A stretch of 64,000 nt of DNA from Candidatus Endomicrobiellum glyptotermitis (GTDB lineage: Bacteria > Elusimicrobiota > Endomicrobiia > Endomicrobiales > Endomicrobiaceae), in the NCBI GenBank assembly GCA_031267715.1, contig JAIRYQ010000002.1, forward strand, positions 310,001 through 374,000. The letters are read 5' to 3'. How positions within the stretch are numbered: position 1 is the stretch's first letter; the number at the start of each line of letters is the position of its first letter. This document shows positions 48,523-58,406 of the stretch, in pieces. The translations under genes and the position numbers were made by a program. The notes beneath the pieces were generated by a model. That model was not told the origin of the DNA, did no database searches, and saw only the letters and a program-made list of their open reading frames with translations.

Positions 48523-49260
48523 GTGCAAATACAAGTAGATATAGAAAGGTATAAAAGACAAGTATTAATTGAGACTATAGGAAAGCACGGTCAACAGAAA
48601 CTTTTCAATGCGAGAGTGCTTGTGTGTGGAGCAGGAGGGTTAGGTGGCCCTGCACTTGCTTATCTTACAGCAGCAGGGATAGGTAATATAGGCTTATGCG
48701 ACTTTGACGTTGTAGAGTCAAGCAATTTAAACAGACAGATTCTTTACAACTATGCAGATATAAAGAAGCAAAAAGCACCTGTTGCAAAAAAAAGGCTGGA
48801 AAAATTTAATCCTGATGTTAAAGTTGAAATATATTCAGAGAAGCTTATAGAGAAGAATGCAAATGATATTTTTAAAAATTACGATGTTGTAATAGACGCA
48901 GTTGACAATTTTCAAAGTAGATACTTGATAAACGCAGCAGCTTATGAAACTTCCGTGCCATTAATATGTGGGGCCGTATGTGAATTTGAAGGAATTTTAA
49001 CTGCAATAATTCCCAAAGAAAATACGAGTTGTTTCCAATGTATATACCCTGAAAAGCCTTCAGCAGAATTTACATCAAAAACATTTGGTATTCTTGGAGC
49101 AATAGCAGGAGTAATAGGTTCCATGCAAGCTTTAGAAGCAATAAAACTTATTTTGGGGATGCATTGTCTTAAAAACAAAATTTTAATTTTTAATGGTGCA
49201 GAAAATACATATAGGATTAGAACTATCTCAAAAAGAAAGGATTGCCCCATTTGCATATAA
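48523..49260 (+). CDS. thiF: ThiS adenylyltransferase ThiF (E1-like, MoeB/ThiF family)
   Basis: ThiF adenylates the ThiS C-terminus so that sulfur can be added. The 245-residue protein has RYKRQVLIETIGKHGQQKL, the nucleotide loop VLVCGAGGLGGPALAYLTAAGIG (about residue 35), DFDVVESSNLNRQILY, the catalytic Asp in VVIDAVDNFQSRYLIN (about residue 127), and zinc cysteines CFQC and CPIC. There is no rhodanese domain. It starts 2 bp after thiE/S with GTG, so coupling is likely. A MoeB role is less likely given the ThiS gene directly before it. Confidence 0.93.
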   Translation: MQIQVDIERYKRQVLIETIGKHGQQKLFNARVLVCGAGGLGGPALAYLTAAGIGNIGLCDFDVVESSNLNRQILYNYADIKKQKAPVAKKRLEKFNPDVKVEIYSEKLIEKNANDIFKNYDVVIDAVDNFQSRYLINAAAYETSVPLICGAVCEFEGILTAIIPKENTSCFQCIYPEKPSAEFTSKTFGILGAIAGVIGSMQALEAIKLILGMHCLKNKILIFNGAENTYRIRTISKRKDCPICI

Positions 49261-49326
49261 ATGCAATATTTTGTAGAATTCTGTGGCTTTATTAAGCATA
49301 GTTTTAGGCTAATTGGAGGAGTATTA

Positions 49327-49635
49327 ATGACAAAACTTAAAACAGGTAGACATACTTCCTCTCTTAAAGAGGCGAGAAAAGCGGAAAAAAGAAGTAAAAG
49401 GAATATGATAATAAGAAGTAGAATAAAAACTGCAAAAAAAAGAGTTGAAACAGCAGTAAGCAATAATAACTTAGAGATGTCACAAGAACAACTGAAGCGA
49501 GCTTTTTCGGAATGGGATAAAGCAGCAAAAAAAAACATAGTGCACTTTAAAACTGCTTCAAATCAAAAGGCAAGGCTATCCAAACTCGTAGCAAGAAACA
49601 ATAACAAACAACAAAAACAGAGACCGATAATTTAA
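49327..49635 (+). CDS. rpsT: Small-subunit ribosomal protein bS20
   Basis: bS20 is a helical bundle protein of the 30S body. The 102-residue basic protein has SLKEARKAEKRSKRNMIIRSRIKTAKKRVE and SEWDKAAKKNIVHFKTASNQKARLSKLVA (family: LDKAAxKGxIHKNxAARxKSRL). The start ATG 49327 follows the strong site GGAGGAG; the 66-bp longer frame from 49261 is not family-like. It lies just after thiF and is convergent with holA. Confidence 0.94.
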   Translation: MTKLKTGRHTSSLKEARKAEKRSKRNMIIRSRIKTAKKRVETAVSNNNLEMSQEQLKRAFSEWDKAAKKNIVHFKTASNQKARLSKLVARNNNKQQKQRPII

Positions 49636-49713
49636 AATGCAGGATGCTTATATCTATACTATCTATTATGCTATTGTGATTTGTATAATGAAGCAGTGTT
49701 TGCCTGTAATTAT

Positions 49714-50733
49714 TTATTTGCAAATAAATAATGCGACCTTTTCTAAAGTCGATGCTGCATCGTTGTTACCAGTTTTGATTACAGCATCAGCTTCTAATAT
49801 GATTCTTAAACTTTTTTTTAATGATTTTATGTCGTGTTTTTTTAAATTCGAAAAGAAAACTTCTGCGTAGAATTTATTTACGCCAAGTGTAGAAGCGACT
49901 TTAGTAGAAGACATACGTTGTTCCTCAAGCATACTTTTCGCATTGAGCATCCTTCTAACAGATGAAGAAATCACAGAAAGAATCACTAAAGGCTCTTCTC
50001 CCATATTTACAAGCTTTTCTAAAACAAGTATAGATTCTTTTAAATTCTTTGACTCAAGATTCAAAGACAAAACATATATGCTTTCTTCTATGGTATACCT
50101 ACCGATTTTTTTTAAGTCATCTTGTGTGATATTTTTTTTGTTTTTACCCACAAATAACGATAGTTTTTCTATCTCATTTGAAATATTTAATAAACCAGTT
50201 CCGTTCTCGTCAATAATCCTCAAAACTACGTCATCTGAAACAATTTTTCCCTTTAAAGCAAACTCACTTTTCACAAACTCTTTTATTTCATTTTTATGTC
50301 TTTTCCTACAATCTATAGAAACACAATTTTTAGAATTAATGCATTTATCTATAAATTCTTTCCTTTTCGTAATAGTTTCTTTATTTAAATTATCTGAATA
50401 CAAAAGCACAAGACACGATGTCTCCAAAATATTTGATAGATAATTAGTGAGTTTTTCAGCATCAATAACCCTAATCTTATTAATAGCTTTAACAACAATC
50501 ATCTTCTTGCCATTTAAAAAAGGAAGTGTTTTAAGGGAACTTAAAATATCCTCTATACATGCTTCAGAAGCATAAAAAACTTCTTTATTTAAATCATCCA
50601 CACCAAGGAATTTTTCTATTTTCTTAAGGCATAAATCTACAAGATAGGACTCTTCACCTACAAACAAGTAAATAGGCGATAACTTTCCAACAGATATCAA
50701 TTTATTAAAGTCTTGAAGTTTCAATAAAGACAT
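49714..50733 (-). CDS. holA: DNA polymerase III delta subunit
   Basis: Delta opens the sliding clamp in the clamp loader. The 339-residue protein has the family start LSPIYLFVGEESYLVDLCLKKIEKFL, KKMIVVKAINKI near residue 75, TGLLNISNEIEKLSLFVGKNKKNITQDDL and the C-terminal collar helices AEVFFSNLKKHDIKSLKKSLRIILEADAVIKTG. The divergence of the middle part is usual for HolA. lptE lies 127 bp upstream on the same strand, as in the leuS-lptE-holA order of other bacteria, which supports the call. Confidence 0.9.
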   Translation of the reverse strand: MSLLKLQDFNKLISVGKLSPIYLFVGEESYLVDLCLKKIEKFLGVDDLNKEVFYASEACIEDILSSLKTLPFLNGKKMIVVKAINKIRVIDAEKLTNYLSNILETSCLVLLYSDNLNKETITKRKEFIDKCINSKNCVSIDCRKRHKNEIKEFVKSEFALKGKIVSDDVVLRIIDENGTGLLNISNEIEKLSLFVGKNKKNITQDDLKKIGRYTIEESIYVLSLNLESKNLKESILVLEKLVNMGEEPLVILSVISSSVRRMLNAKSMLEEQRMSSTKVASTLGVNKFYAEVFFSNLKKHDIKSLKKSLRIILEADAVIKTGNNDAASTLEKVALFICK

Positions 50734-50860
50734 AATTAAAAAACTATAAAATTTTGAATAACATCAATGATTTTTTTTTCTTACAAACCCATTACAATTA
50801 ACTCACATCTTAATCACTTGTAATTTAAATACCTCAAAAATTTTTTAGGTATACCAGCAA

Positions 50861-51343
50861 TTAAAGTGTTTTAACTATTCGTCTTATAATATTTCTTGAA
50901 AATCTTTCCCAGATATTCTCTCTAGTGCTTTTTAAATTTGCTGCGTAATCCATTTGCATACCTTTCATATTCGATTCAGTCCACAAAATTATATTTTTAT
51001 TTCTATTAACAAGCGAAACACTCACTACAATTATGATTTCATATTGGCCAGAAGGATTATTATCTCCAAGAGCAAAAAGTTTATTCACAATATATCGTTT
51101 AATCGTAGCACTCAAAATCCCATCTGACTCCTCTTTAGTATTTACAGGACAAATGCGTCCATCTTTTAACATCTCCTCAATGACAGCATTTGCAAACCCA
51201 ACTTCAAGTCCAATTTCACTGGTAGAGTTTCTAAACGGTTTAACATATACTTTTTTAACATGTTCTGGCAAAATCCTTGTAACCGGACTGCAAGATAAAA
51301 AAAGCGCCAAAGGAATCAAAAAAAATGCTAAAACTTTTTGCAT
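50861..51343 (-). CDS. lptE: LptE-like outer-membrane LPS-assembly lipoprotein
   Basis: The 160-residue protein has a lipoprotein signal peptide (MQKVLAFFLIPLALFLSCSP, lipobox LFLSC with Cys 18) and the LptE-type body: KKVYVKPFRNSTSEIGLEVGFANAVIEEMLKDGR, EESDGILSATIKRYIVNK and IIVVSVSLVNRNKNIILWTESN. LptE plugs the LptD barrel in the outer membrane. The gene follows leuS by 22 bp, as in leuS-lptE-holA elsewhere. The family is divergent, so the exact role rests partly on this order. Confidence 0.82.
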   Translation of the reverse strand: MQKVLAFFLIPLALFLSCSPVTRILPEHVKKVYVKPFRNSTSEIGLEVGFANAVIEEMLKDGRICPVNTKEESDGILSATIKRYIVNKLFALGDNNPSGQYEIIIVVSVSLVNRNKNIILWTESNMKGMQMDYAANLKSTRENIWERFSRNIIRRIVKTL

Positions 51344-51365
51344 AAATTCTCATTCCTTTAAAAGA

Positions 51366-53825
51366 TTATCCAGTAACTATAGCGATTATCTTATTCTTAA
51401 TATAAATAAATTTTAAAATTTTCTTATCTTTTAAATATAGTGTAATTTTTTTATCTCTCTCCACAATTTCTCTAACCCTTTCTTCGCCAACTCCCACGCA
51501 GACAACTACCTTCCCTCTTAACTTTCCATTTATTTGTATAGGAAGCTCAACATAAGACTGTTTTATAAAGTTTTCCTTAAAGACAGGCCAAAAATGCTCC
51601 GACACATACTCCTTACACCCTAACATTTTCCATATTTCTTCACAAATATGAGGCGCGAATGGTGTCATCATAAGCACAATATTTTTATATACTTCAAGAG
51701 ACACCCCGTCATCATTTAAATGATACTTATAAGCGTATAAGACATTTACAAGCTCCATAATAGAAGAAATAGCGGTATTGAACTGAAATTCTTTTTCAAT
51801 GTCATTGGTAACTTTTTTAATTGTTCGATGCATTATTCTCAGAATATTCGTTTTGTCTTTTTCAGATGCAGAAATTTCAGATTTTATATGAACTACATCA
51901 TAAAGACGCCATATCCTATTTATGAACCTCCGACATCCCTCAAGATTTTCTACAGACCAATCGAGCTGTTTTTGTGGCGGAGCAGCAAAAAGAATAAAAA
52001 GTCTTATTGTGTCTGCACCATATCTTTCAATTAGCTCATCAGGAGCAACAACATTACCTTTTGACTTAGACATAGCATTGCCATTCAAAGTAACCATACC
52101 TTGGGTCAAGAGATTTTTAAAAGGTTCACCGTGTTTTACTACGCCTAAGTCCCTCATAAATTTGTACCAGAATCTTGAGTATATCAAATGCATGCAAGCA
52201 TGTTCTATGCCACCGATATATTGATCTACCGGCATCCAATAATTCACTTTTACACTATCAAACACAATATTATTATTATGAGCATCACAATATCTCGCAT
52301 AATACCACGAAGAATCTACAAAAGTATCCATTGTATCAGTTTCTCTTTTAGCACTCATGCCACATTTATGACACTTTACATTAATAAAATTTTCATTCAA
52401 CTTTAATGGAGACTCTCTTTCTCCTGTAAATTCAACATCCTCAGGAAGAAGTACTGGTAAATCTTTTTCAGGAACAGGAATGATACCACAAACCTTACAA
52501 TGAATCATAGGTATAGGGGTTCCCCAATATCTTTGCCTTGACACAAGCCAATCTTTAAGTTTAAAATTTGCTGTCTTCTTACCATAATCTTGTTTTTCAA
52601 CCCACTCCGAAATCAAGCTAGATGCCTTAACAGATTTTAATCCATTAAATTGTCCTGAATTTATAAGTATTCCGTCACCTTCATAGGCATCATGTTCAGA
52701 TATGTCATCAGTCTCAAATTCACAGTTGCTGTCTCTTCTTATCACTTCAATCATAGATATATTATACTTCTTCGCAAATTCCCAATCCCTCTGATCATGA
52801 GACGGCACTGCCATGACCGCACCAGTAGCGTAATCTGTTAAAACATAATCTGCAACAAAAATCGGGATTTCTTTTTTAGTAACAGGATTTATCGCACCAA
52901 TTCCCTCAAGTTTCACACCGGTCTTTCCTTTACTTGAAGATCTCTCAATGTTAGATTTTTTTTGACTTACAGTTACATATCTCAAAACCTCGTTGTAATT
53001 TGTAATTCTAGACTTCATTTTTTCAACAATTATATGTTCTGGAGCTACAACTATAAAAGTTACGCCGAAAAGTGTATCTGGTCTCGTAGTAAATACCCTC
53101 AATCTTTCATCAGTTTCTTTCAATGTAAAATAAATTTCCAAGCCATAAGATTTTCCTATCCAATTTTTTTGCATCGATACAACCTGCTCGGACCATCCAA
53201 CAAGCTGTTCATGGCCTTCTAAGAGTTCACTAACATAATCCGTAATTCTTATAAACCACTGTTCCAAATTTTTATATTTCGTATGACCACCACACCTCCA
53301 ACACAAGCCACCTAAAACTTGTTCATTCGCAAGAACTGTGTTGCATGATGAGCACCAGTTAACATTAGCATTTTTTCTAAAAACTAAACCTTTTTCCCAC
53401 ATCTTTATGAAAAACCATTGATTCCATTTATAATATACTGGGTCACATGTGGTAATTTCTCTATCCCAATCGTAAGAAATACCAAGAGGTTTAAGTTGTC
53501 CTTTCATGCGCAAGATATTTTGTTTGGTCCATTTCGCAGGATGAATCCCGTTTTTTATAGCTGCATTTTCGGCAGGAAGTCCAAAAGCATCCCAACCGAT
53601 GGTATGTAAAACATTTTTCCCCTTCATCCTATTAAAACGTGCAAAAACATCTCCTATAACGTAATTCCTAACATGCCCCATATGTAAACTACCGGATGGA
53701 TAAGGAAGCATAACTAAGCAATAATATTTTTCTTTGCCAGGTTGTATATCACTCGAAAAAATTCTGTCTACTTCCCACTTTTTTTGCCATTTCTCTTCTA
53801 CTTCAATATGATCATAACCCACCAT
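51366..53825 (-). CDS. leuS: Leucine-tRNA ligase
   Basis: The 819-residue class I synthetase has the HIGH-type motif in MLPYPSGSLHMGHVRNYVIGDV (about residue 45), zinc-like cysteine pairs CSSCNTVL/CWRCGG, the editing domain with VFTTRPDTLFGVTFIVVAPEH and ATGAVMAVPSHDQRDWEFAKKY, and the KMSKS-type NAMSKSKGNVVAPDELIERYGADT. The anticodon and C-terminal domains follow. The start has GAGGTAATAA upstream. It is transcribed ahead of lptE and holA. Confidence 0.97.
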   Translation of the reverse strand: MVGYDHIEVEEKWQKKWEVDRIFSSDIQPGKEKYYCLVMLPYPSGSLHMGHVRNYVIGDVFARFNRMKGKNVLHTIGWDAFGLPAENAAIKNGIHPAKWTKQNILRMKGQLKPLGISYDWDREITTCDPVYYKWNQWFFIKMWEKGLVFRKNANVNWCSSCNTVLANEQVLGGLCWRCGGHTKYKNLEQWFIRITDYVSELLEGHEQLVGWSEQVVSMQKNWIGKSYGLEIYFTLKETDERLRVFTTRPDTLFGVTFIVVAPEHIIVEKMKSRITNYNEVLRYVTVSQKKSNIERSSSKGKTGVKLEGIGAINPVTKKEIPIFVADYVLTDYATGAVMAVPSHDQRDWEFAKKYNISMIEVIRRDSNCEFETDDISEHDAYEGDGILINSGQFNGLKSVKASSLISEWVEKQDYGKKTANFKLKDWLVSRQRYWGTPIPMIHCKVCGIIPVPEKDLPVLLPEDVEFTGERESPLKLNENFINVKCHKCGMSAKRETDTMDTFVDSSWYYARYCDAHNNNIVFDSVKVNYWMPVDQYIGGIEHACMHLIYSRFWYKFMRDLGVVKHGEPFKNLLTQGMVTLNGNAMSKSKGNVVAPDELIERYGADTIRLFILFAAPPQKQLDWSVENLEGCRRFINRIWRLYDVVHIKSEISASEKDKTNILRIMHRTIKKVTNDIEKEFQFNTAISSIMELVNVLYAYKYHLNDDGVSLEVYKNIVLMMTPFAPHICEEIWKMLGCKEYVSEHFWPVFKENFIKQSYVELPIQINGKLRGKVVVCVGVGEERVREIVERDKKITLYLKDKKILKFIYIKNKIIAIVTG

Positions 53826-53994
53826 TTATTACCTCAACCAAGAATGCACTATACTCCTAAAATTAAAAATCTAACTTCAATTTTTCTTGCCGCCATAATA
53901 CCGCATTCCATTCTTACAAATATATCACACTAACGAACAGAATAATTATATCAATATCCAATAAATAACAGTCTAGAACTAGAAAATTATACAG

Positions 53995-55839
53995 TTAAAG
54001 TGCTCCTAGTGCTTCTTTTATCAAATTCTCTGTAGTAAGACCATATTTTTCCCTTAGAATCCTCAAATCCCCGTGTTCTATAAATTTATCTGGAAGACCT
54101 ATGCACTTTACAACAGCTCCTTCATTACACAAAAAAGCTTTTATACTTTCCCCAAATCCCCCTATCAAAGTATTCTCCTCAATAGTGATAAACTTTTTTG
54201 TTCTAATAAGAAGTTTATCACTTATAGTATCAGTATCAAGAGGCTTTAAAAATCTCATATCAACAACAGAAACATTTATATCAATTTTCATAAGCAAATC
54301 TGCAGCTTTTAAGCATGTTCCAACATGATTGCCAATCGCAAGAAAACAAATATCAGTTCCATATCTTAAAATCCTAGATTTCCCTATTTGCAGTGTACTT
54401 GGTACTTTATCTAACCTAACACCAGTACCATAACCTTTTGGATACCTTATTATGCACGGACTACTTGAATCCAGTGCCGTTTTAAGCATATGTTGCAATT
54501 CATTTTCATCAGACGGAGCCATAATAACAATATTTGGAATATAATTTAAATAAGATAAATCAAACGATCCATGATGTGTACCACCATCTTCTCCAACAAG
54601 CCCTGCTCTATCCAAAGCAAAAACAACTGGAAGGTTCTGTAAAGCGACATCATGTATAATACTATCAATTGCTCTTTGCATAAAAGTGGAATATATCGCA
54701 CATACCGGATGTGTACCGGCCACCGCCATTGCTGCTGCGAACGTAACAGCATGTCCTTCAGCAATACCTACATCAAAATATCTATTGGGAAACTTTTTTG
54801 CAAATCTATCAAGACCAGTCCCCTCGGGCATAGCCGCCGTTATTGCGACTATTTTACTGTCAATTTGAGCTAAATCTACAAGAGTATCAGAAAAAACTTT
54901 TGTGTAAGTAACAGTTTTATTTTCTACTATTTTGCCAGTTTCAATATTAAATTTTCCAATGCTATGGAATTTTATAGGATCTTCTTCTGCAGGAAGATAG
55001 CCTTTACCTTTCTTTGTAATCACATGTAATAATACTGGACCGTTCATATCTTTCAGATTTTCAAGTATTGTAGTAAGGTTATTTATATTATGACCTTGAA
55101 CAGGACCTATGTATGTAAACCCCATTTCTTCAAAAAGCATGCCAGGGAAAAGCATAACTTTTACTCTCTTTATAAATTTACCAAACGTCGAACCTAAACT
55201 ATGGAATCTGCTCACAGTTTCCATGACTTTTCTTTCAAATTTTCTAGCCATACCAGCGGTTAAAAGCTTCGCAAAATATCCAGCAATAGCACCAACTTTC
55301 TGGGAAATAAACATTTCATTGTCATTTAATATAACAAGCATATTTTTTTTTAAGTGACCTGCATTTTGTAAACCTTCAAAAGCAAGCCCACCTGTCATAG
55401 AACCATCGCCAATAACAGCTACTATTTTATAGTTTTCATTTTTTAAATCTCTAGCAGCAGCAAATCCCAATGCAGCAGAAACTGAAGTTGATGAGTGTCC
55501 TACGCCAAAAGCATCATACTCTGACTCCAATATATTAGGAAATCCACTCAATCCACCATGCATCCTTATAGTACTGAATTTACTCTTTCTTCCTGTAATA
55601 ATTTTATGCGCGTAAGACTGATGTCCTACATCCCATATTATCTTGTCGTGAGGAGAATCAAATACATAGTGAATTGAAATAGTTAAATCAACAACACCCA
55701 GGCTAGAGGCCAAATGGCCACCATTTCTCGAGATAGTACTTATTATTTCCTCTCTTATCTCCTTTGCAAGGCCAATTAGAACTTCTTTATTTAACCTCTT
55801 CAAATCCTGAGGACTGTTTACACTATCCAATATCTTCAC
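53995..55839 (-). CDS. dxs: 1-deoxy-D-xylulose-5-phosphate synthase
   Basis: DXS joins pyruvate and glyceraldehyde-3-phosphate with thiamine diphosphate, opening the MEP pathway and also feeding thiazole and pyridoxal synthesis. The 614-residue protein has GGHLASSLGVVDLTISIHYVF, the ThDP site VIGDGSMTGGLAFEGLQNAG (about residue 145), DRAGLVGEDGGTHHGSFDLSYL and the transketolase C-domain VVDMRFLKPLD. It starts at GTG. It is followed upstream by the ispA-xseB-xseA set, a common arrangement (xseA-xseB-ispA-dxs). Confidence 0.97.
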   Translation of the reverse strand: MKILDSVNSPQDLKRLNKEVLIGLAKEIREEIISTISRNGGHLASSLGVVDLTISIHYVFDSPHDKIIWDVGHQSYAHKIITGRKSKFSTIRMHGGLSGFPNILESEYDAFGVGHSSTSVSAALGFAAARDLKNENYKIVAVIGDGSMTGGLAFEGLQNAGHLKKNMLVILNDNEMFISQKVGAIAGYFAKLLTAGMARKFERKVMETVSRFHSLGSTFGKFIKRVKVMLFPGMLFEEMGFTYIGPVQGHNINNLTTILENLKDMNGPVLLHVITKKGKGYLPAEEDPIKFHSIGKFNIETGKIVENKTVTYTKVFSDTLVDLAQIDSKIVAITAAMPEGTGLDRFAKKFPNRYFDVGIAEGHAVTFAAAMAVAGTHPVCAIYSTFMQRAIDSIIHDVALQNLPVVFALDRAGLVGEDGGTHHGSFDLSYLNYIPNIVIMAPSDENELQHMLKTALDSSSPCIIRYPKGYGTGVRLDKVPSTLQIGKSRILRYGTDICFLAIGNHVGTCLKAADLLMKIDINVSVVDMRFLKPLDTDTISDKLLIRTKKFITIEENTLIGGFGESIKAFLCNEGAVVKCIGLPDKFIEHGDLRILREKYGLTTENLIKEALGAL

Positions 55840-55964
55840 TAGTTAACACACACCTTCGCTAATAATCTAATACAACTTTCAACTATCTCTTTCAGAACAA
55901 ATACCGTTTTACACTCGAATTATATTCTCAATATTTAATCAACAAAACAACATAAATGTTATCA

Positions 55965-56861
55965 CTAATATGCCCTACCTTTAATATAGTCTGCCAATTC
56001 AACAAATATTTTAGACTTCTCTCCAAATACCGCTATTGATCTTTTAGCTTTTTTCACATATTCTTCAATTTTCTTTTCAGCTTCCTGCTTGGTATATAAA
56101 GAAAGAGTTGTAAGTTTATTATTCTTTATATCGCTGCCTTTTTTACCTAGTAACTTCTTATCGGCATATACATCTAAAATATCATCGACTATCTGAAAAG
56201 CTATGCCTATATTTTCTCCATAATTCTCAAAAACTTTTAAACTCTTTTTATCCGCACCTATTAAAATCGCACCTATTTTTAAACTTGCAATTATTAAAGC
56301 TGCTGTCTTTTGAATATGAGTCGACTTTAATCTTTCTTCCAATAAAGTCTTATTTACACAATTCCATACTCCAATTTGAGTAGCATCTTCTGCTTGACCT
56401 GCAATCATCCCTTTATAACCGCTATAATCTGCAAGAATCCTTATAGCTTCATTTATATTCTTCTCACTACTCTTTGATTTTGTCATAAGGTTAAAAGATT
56501 CCGTAAGTAACGCGTCACCACACAAAATGGCAGAAGCTTCACCAAATTTTTTATGATTCGTGAGAACTCCTCTACGCAAGTCATCGTTATCCATAGCAGG
56601 CAAGTCATCATGAACTAAAGAATAAGTATGCACATATTCCACAGCGCAAGCCGCATAAATCACATCCCTTGCCTTTGCTCCAAAAAATTCAGCGGCTAAA
56701 ATAACAAGTATAGGACGCAATCTTTTCCCGCCAGCTAAAACACTGTAACGCATACCTTCAGGAATAGTGGAATTCCCCTTAGGTAAAACTTTTCTCAACA
56801 CCAAATTCACATATTCAACTTTTCTAGATAAATATTCTTCAAATTCAATTTTTTTCTTCAA
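55965..56861 (-). CDS. ispA: Polyprenyl (farnesyl/geranylgeranyl) diphosphate synthase
   Basis: The 298-residue all-helical enzyme builds prenyl diphosphates from IPP and DMAPP. It has GKRLRPILVILAAEFFG, the first Asp-rich motif LVHDDLPAMDNDDLRRG (about residues 82-92), GDALLTESFNL, and the second Asp-rich motif QIVDDILDVYADKKLLGK. The chain length made cannot be told safely. It starts at TTG, overlapping xseB by 17 bp; no later ATG precedes the conserved start. It sits between xseB and dxs. Confidence 0.95.
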   Translation of the reverse strand: MKKKIEFEEYLSRKVEYVNLVLRKVLPKGNSTIPEGMRYSVLAGGKRLRPILVILAAEFFGAKARDVIYAACAVEYVHTYSLVHDDLPAMDNDDLRRGVLTNHKKFGEASAILCGDALLTESFNLMTKSKSSEKNINEAIRILADYSGYKGMIAGQAEDATQIGVWNCVNKTLLEERLKSTHIQKTAALIIASLKIGAILIGADKKSLKVFENYGENIGIAFQIVDDILDVYADKKLLGKKGSDIKNNKLTTLSLYTKQEAEKKIEEYVKKAKRSIAVFGEKSKIFVELADYIKGRAY

Positions 56862-57081
56862 ACCCTTGTTCCTTAAAAAGTTCTATCTTCCTAGAAGAAG
56901 TTATAATTTCAATTTTTTTCTTTGTCTCATTCAACTTTTTTGAACATAATTTTACAAGTTTACTCCCTTCCGCGAATAAAGCCAAGCTTTTATCTAAATC
57001 GAGATCAGCTTTTTCCATATCAGAAACTATTACCTCAAGTCTTTCTAAAGATTTTTCAAAATTCAACTGTCTTTTACTCAT
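56845..57081 (-). CDS. xseB: Exodeoxyribonuclease VII small subunit
   Basis: The 78-residue helical protein has the XseB pattern NFEKSLERLEVIVSDMEKADLDLDKSLALFAEGSKLVKLCSKKLNETKKKIE. Several copies bind the XseA large subunit and regulate single-strand DNA cleavage. The ATG overlaps the xseA stop by 8 bp, so translation is coupled. Its end overlaps ispA. Confidence 0.95.
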   Translation of the reverse strand: MSKRQLNFEKSLERLEVIVSDMEKADLDLDKSLALFAEGSKLVKLCSKKLNETKKKIEIITSSRKIELFKEQGFEEKN

Positions 57082-58324
57082 AGTTTTTCACCTCGGCGCT
57101 TAAACTGCCTAAAGCAAATCTTATTTTTATAGTATCGCCAACAGCAACACTCTTTGAACTCTTGATGATTTTATTGCTGCTATCATAACAAATTGAAAAT
57201 CCTCTTTTCAAAATGAACAAAGGGTGTAAAACATCCAATTTATGATAAATATCTTTCAACTTATCAGATTTTGATTTGATTACTCTATCAATACTTTTTA
57301 AAAGACGAACATTTAGCCCATCTAAATAAGACGCTTTGCTTTCATATATAAAATATGGGCGATCTAACACTTTTGACGATACAAATCTATAAAACTTCTC
57401 AAGACAATAATTTAATGTAAACCTTATTGTATCATCGAGAGATTTTTGTAAGAATTCTATACGATTTTTTACGTTATTTCTATCCCTTAAAACTATTTCA
57501 GCTGCAGCAGATGGTGTAGAGGCTCTCATATCCGCGACAAGATCCGTTATCGTAAAGTCTGTCTCATGTCCTACACATGAAACTATAGGGATCTTTGAGT
57601 CAAAAATTGCTCTTGCAACATGCTCCGTGTTAAAAGCCCATAAGTCTTCTATTGAACCTCCACCTCTACCTACAAGCAAAACATCCAAATTTTTATTATG
57701 GCAATTTAGATATCTTATTGCCCTTGAAATCTCATTTTCAGCTCCCTTCCCTTGAACTCTTGCCGGGTGTATTAAAACTTCTACATTCGCATTTAAATCA
57801 TCTATTACTTTTAAAATATCAAATAATGCAGCACCGTCTTGTGAAGTAACAATTCCAATTTTATTTACAATGGTTGGTATAGGTTTCTTAAAACTCTCCC
57901 TAAAAATACCTTCTAGTTCTAATTTATTTTTTAATTTTTCATAGGCGTAACAAAACTCACCTATGCCATATTGCCTCATATTATTTACGACAATTCGATA
58001 ACCACCGTACTTAACATAAGAACTCAACTTACAGCAAATTAAAACTCTCATTCCATCTTCTGGCGCAAAAGACAAACTAATATTTGTATTCTTAAACATC
58101 ACTGCTTTTATCTGTGCATTTGCATCTACAACACTAAAATACATATGTCCAGAATTAAGGAGCTTAAAATTAGAAATTTCACCTATTATCCATACAACAG
58201 AATAGGAACTCTCAAGAATGGCCTTTATCTCATTAGTTAACTGTGTAACTGTATACACTACAAATGGACTTCCGTTACCCTCATTTTTGAAACCAGACTC
58301 CATACATTCCGACATCTTATACAT
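57074..58324 (-). CDS. xseA: Exodeoxyribonuclease VII large subunit
   Basis: XseA is the catalytic subunit of the single-strand exonuclease. The 416-residue protein has an N-terminal OB fold (YTVTQLTNEIKAILESSYSVVWIIGEISNFK, HMYFSVVDANAQIKAVMFK), the nuclease domain with GIVTSQDGAALFDIL, GRGGGSIEDLWAFNTE and SCVGHETDFTITDLVADMRASTPSAAAE, then a coiled-coil end. Starts at MYKMSECMESG are ambiguous: three methionines lie within eight residues. rny is 82 bp upstream on the same strand. Confidence 0.96.
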   Translation of the reverse strand: MYKMSECMESGFKNEGNGSPFVVYTVTQLTNEIKAILESSYSVVWIIGEISNFKLLNSGHMYFSVVDANAQIKAVMFKNTNISLSFAPEDGMRVLICCKLSSYVKYGGYRIVVNNMRQYGIGEFCYAYEKLKNKLELEGIFRESFKKPIPTIVNKIGIVTSQDGAALFDILKVIDDLNANVEVLIHPARVQGKGAENEISRAIRYLNCHNKNLDVLLVGRGGGSIEDLWAFNTEHVARAIFDSKIPIVSCVGHETDFTITDLVADMRASTPSAAAEIVLRDRNNVKNRIEFLQKSLDDTIRFTLNYCLEKFYRFVSSKVLDRPYFIYESKASYLDGLNVRLLKSIDRVIKSKSDKLKDIYHKLDVLHPLFILKRGFSICYDSSNKIIKSSKSVAVGDTIKIRFALGSLSAEVKNYE

Positions 58325-58406
58325 CCTTTATCTTCAGGAATATAAAACAAAAACTATAGAGAAAATAAATACAAAAATATACTTCACAATCAGTTTCTTA
58401 TCGTGT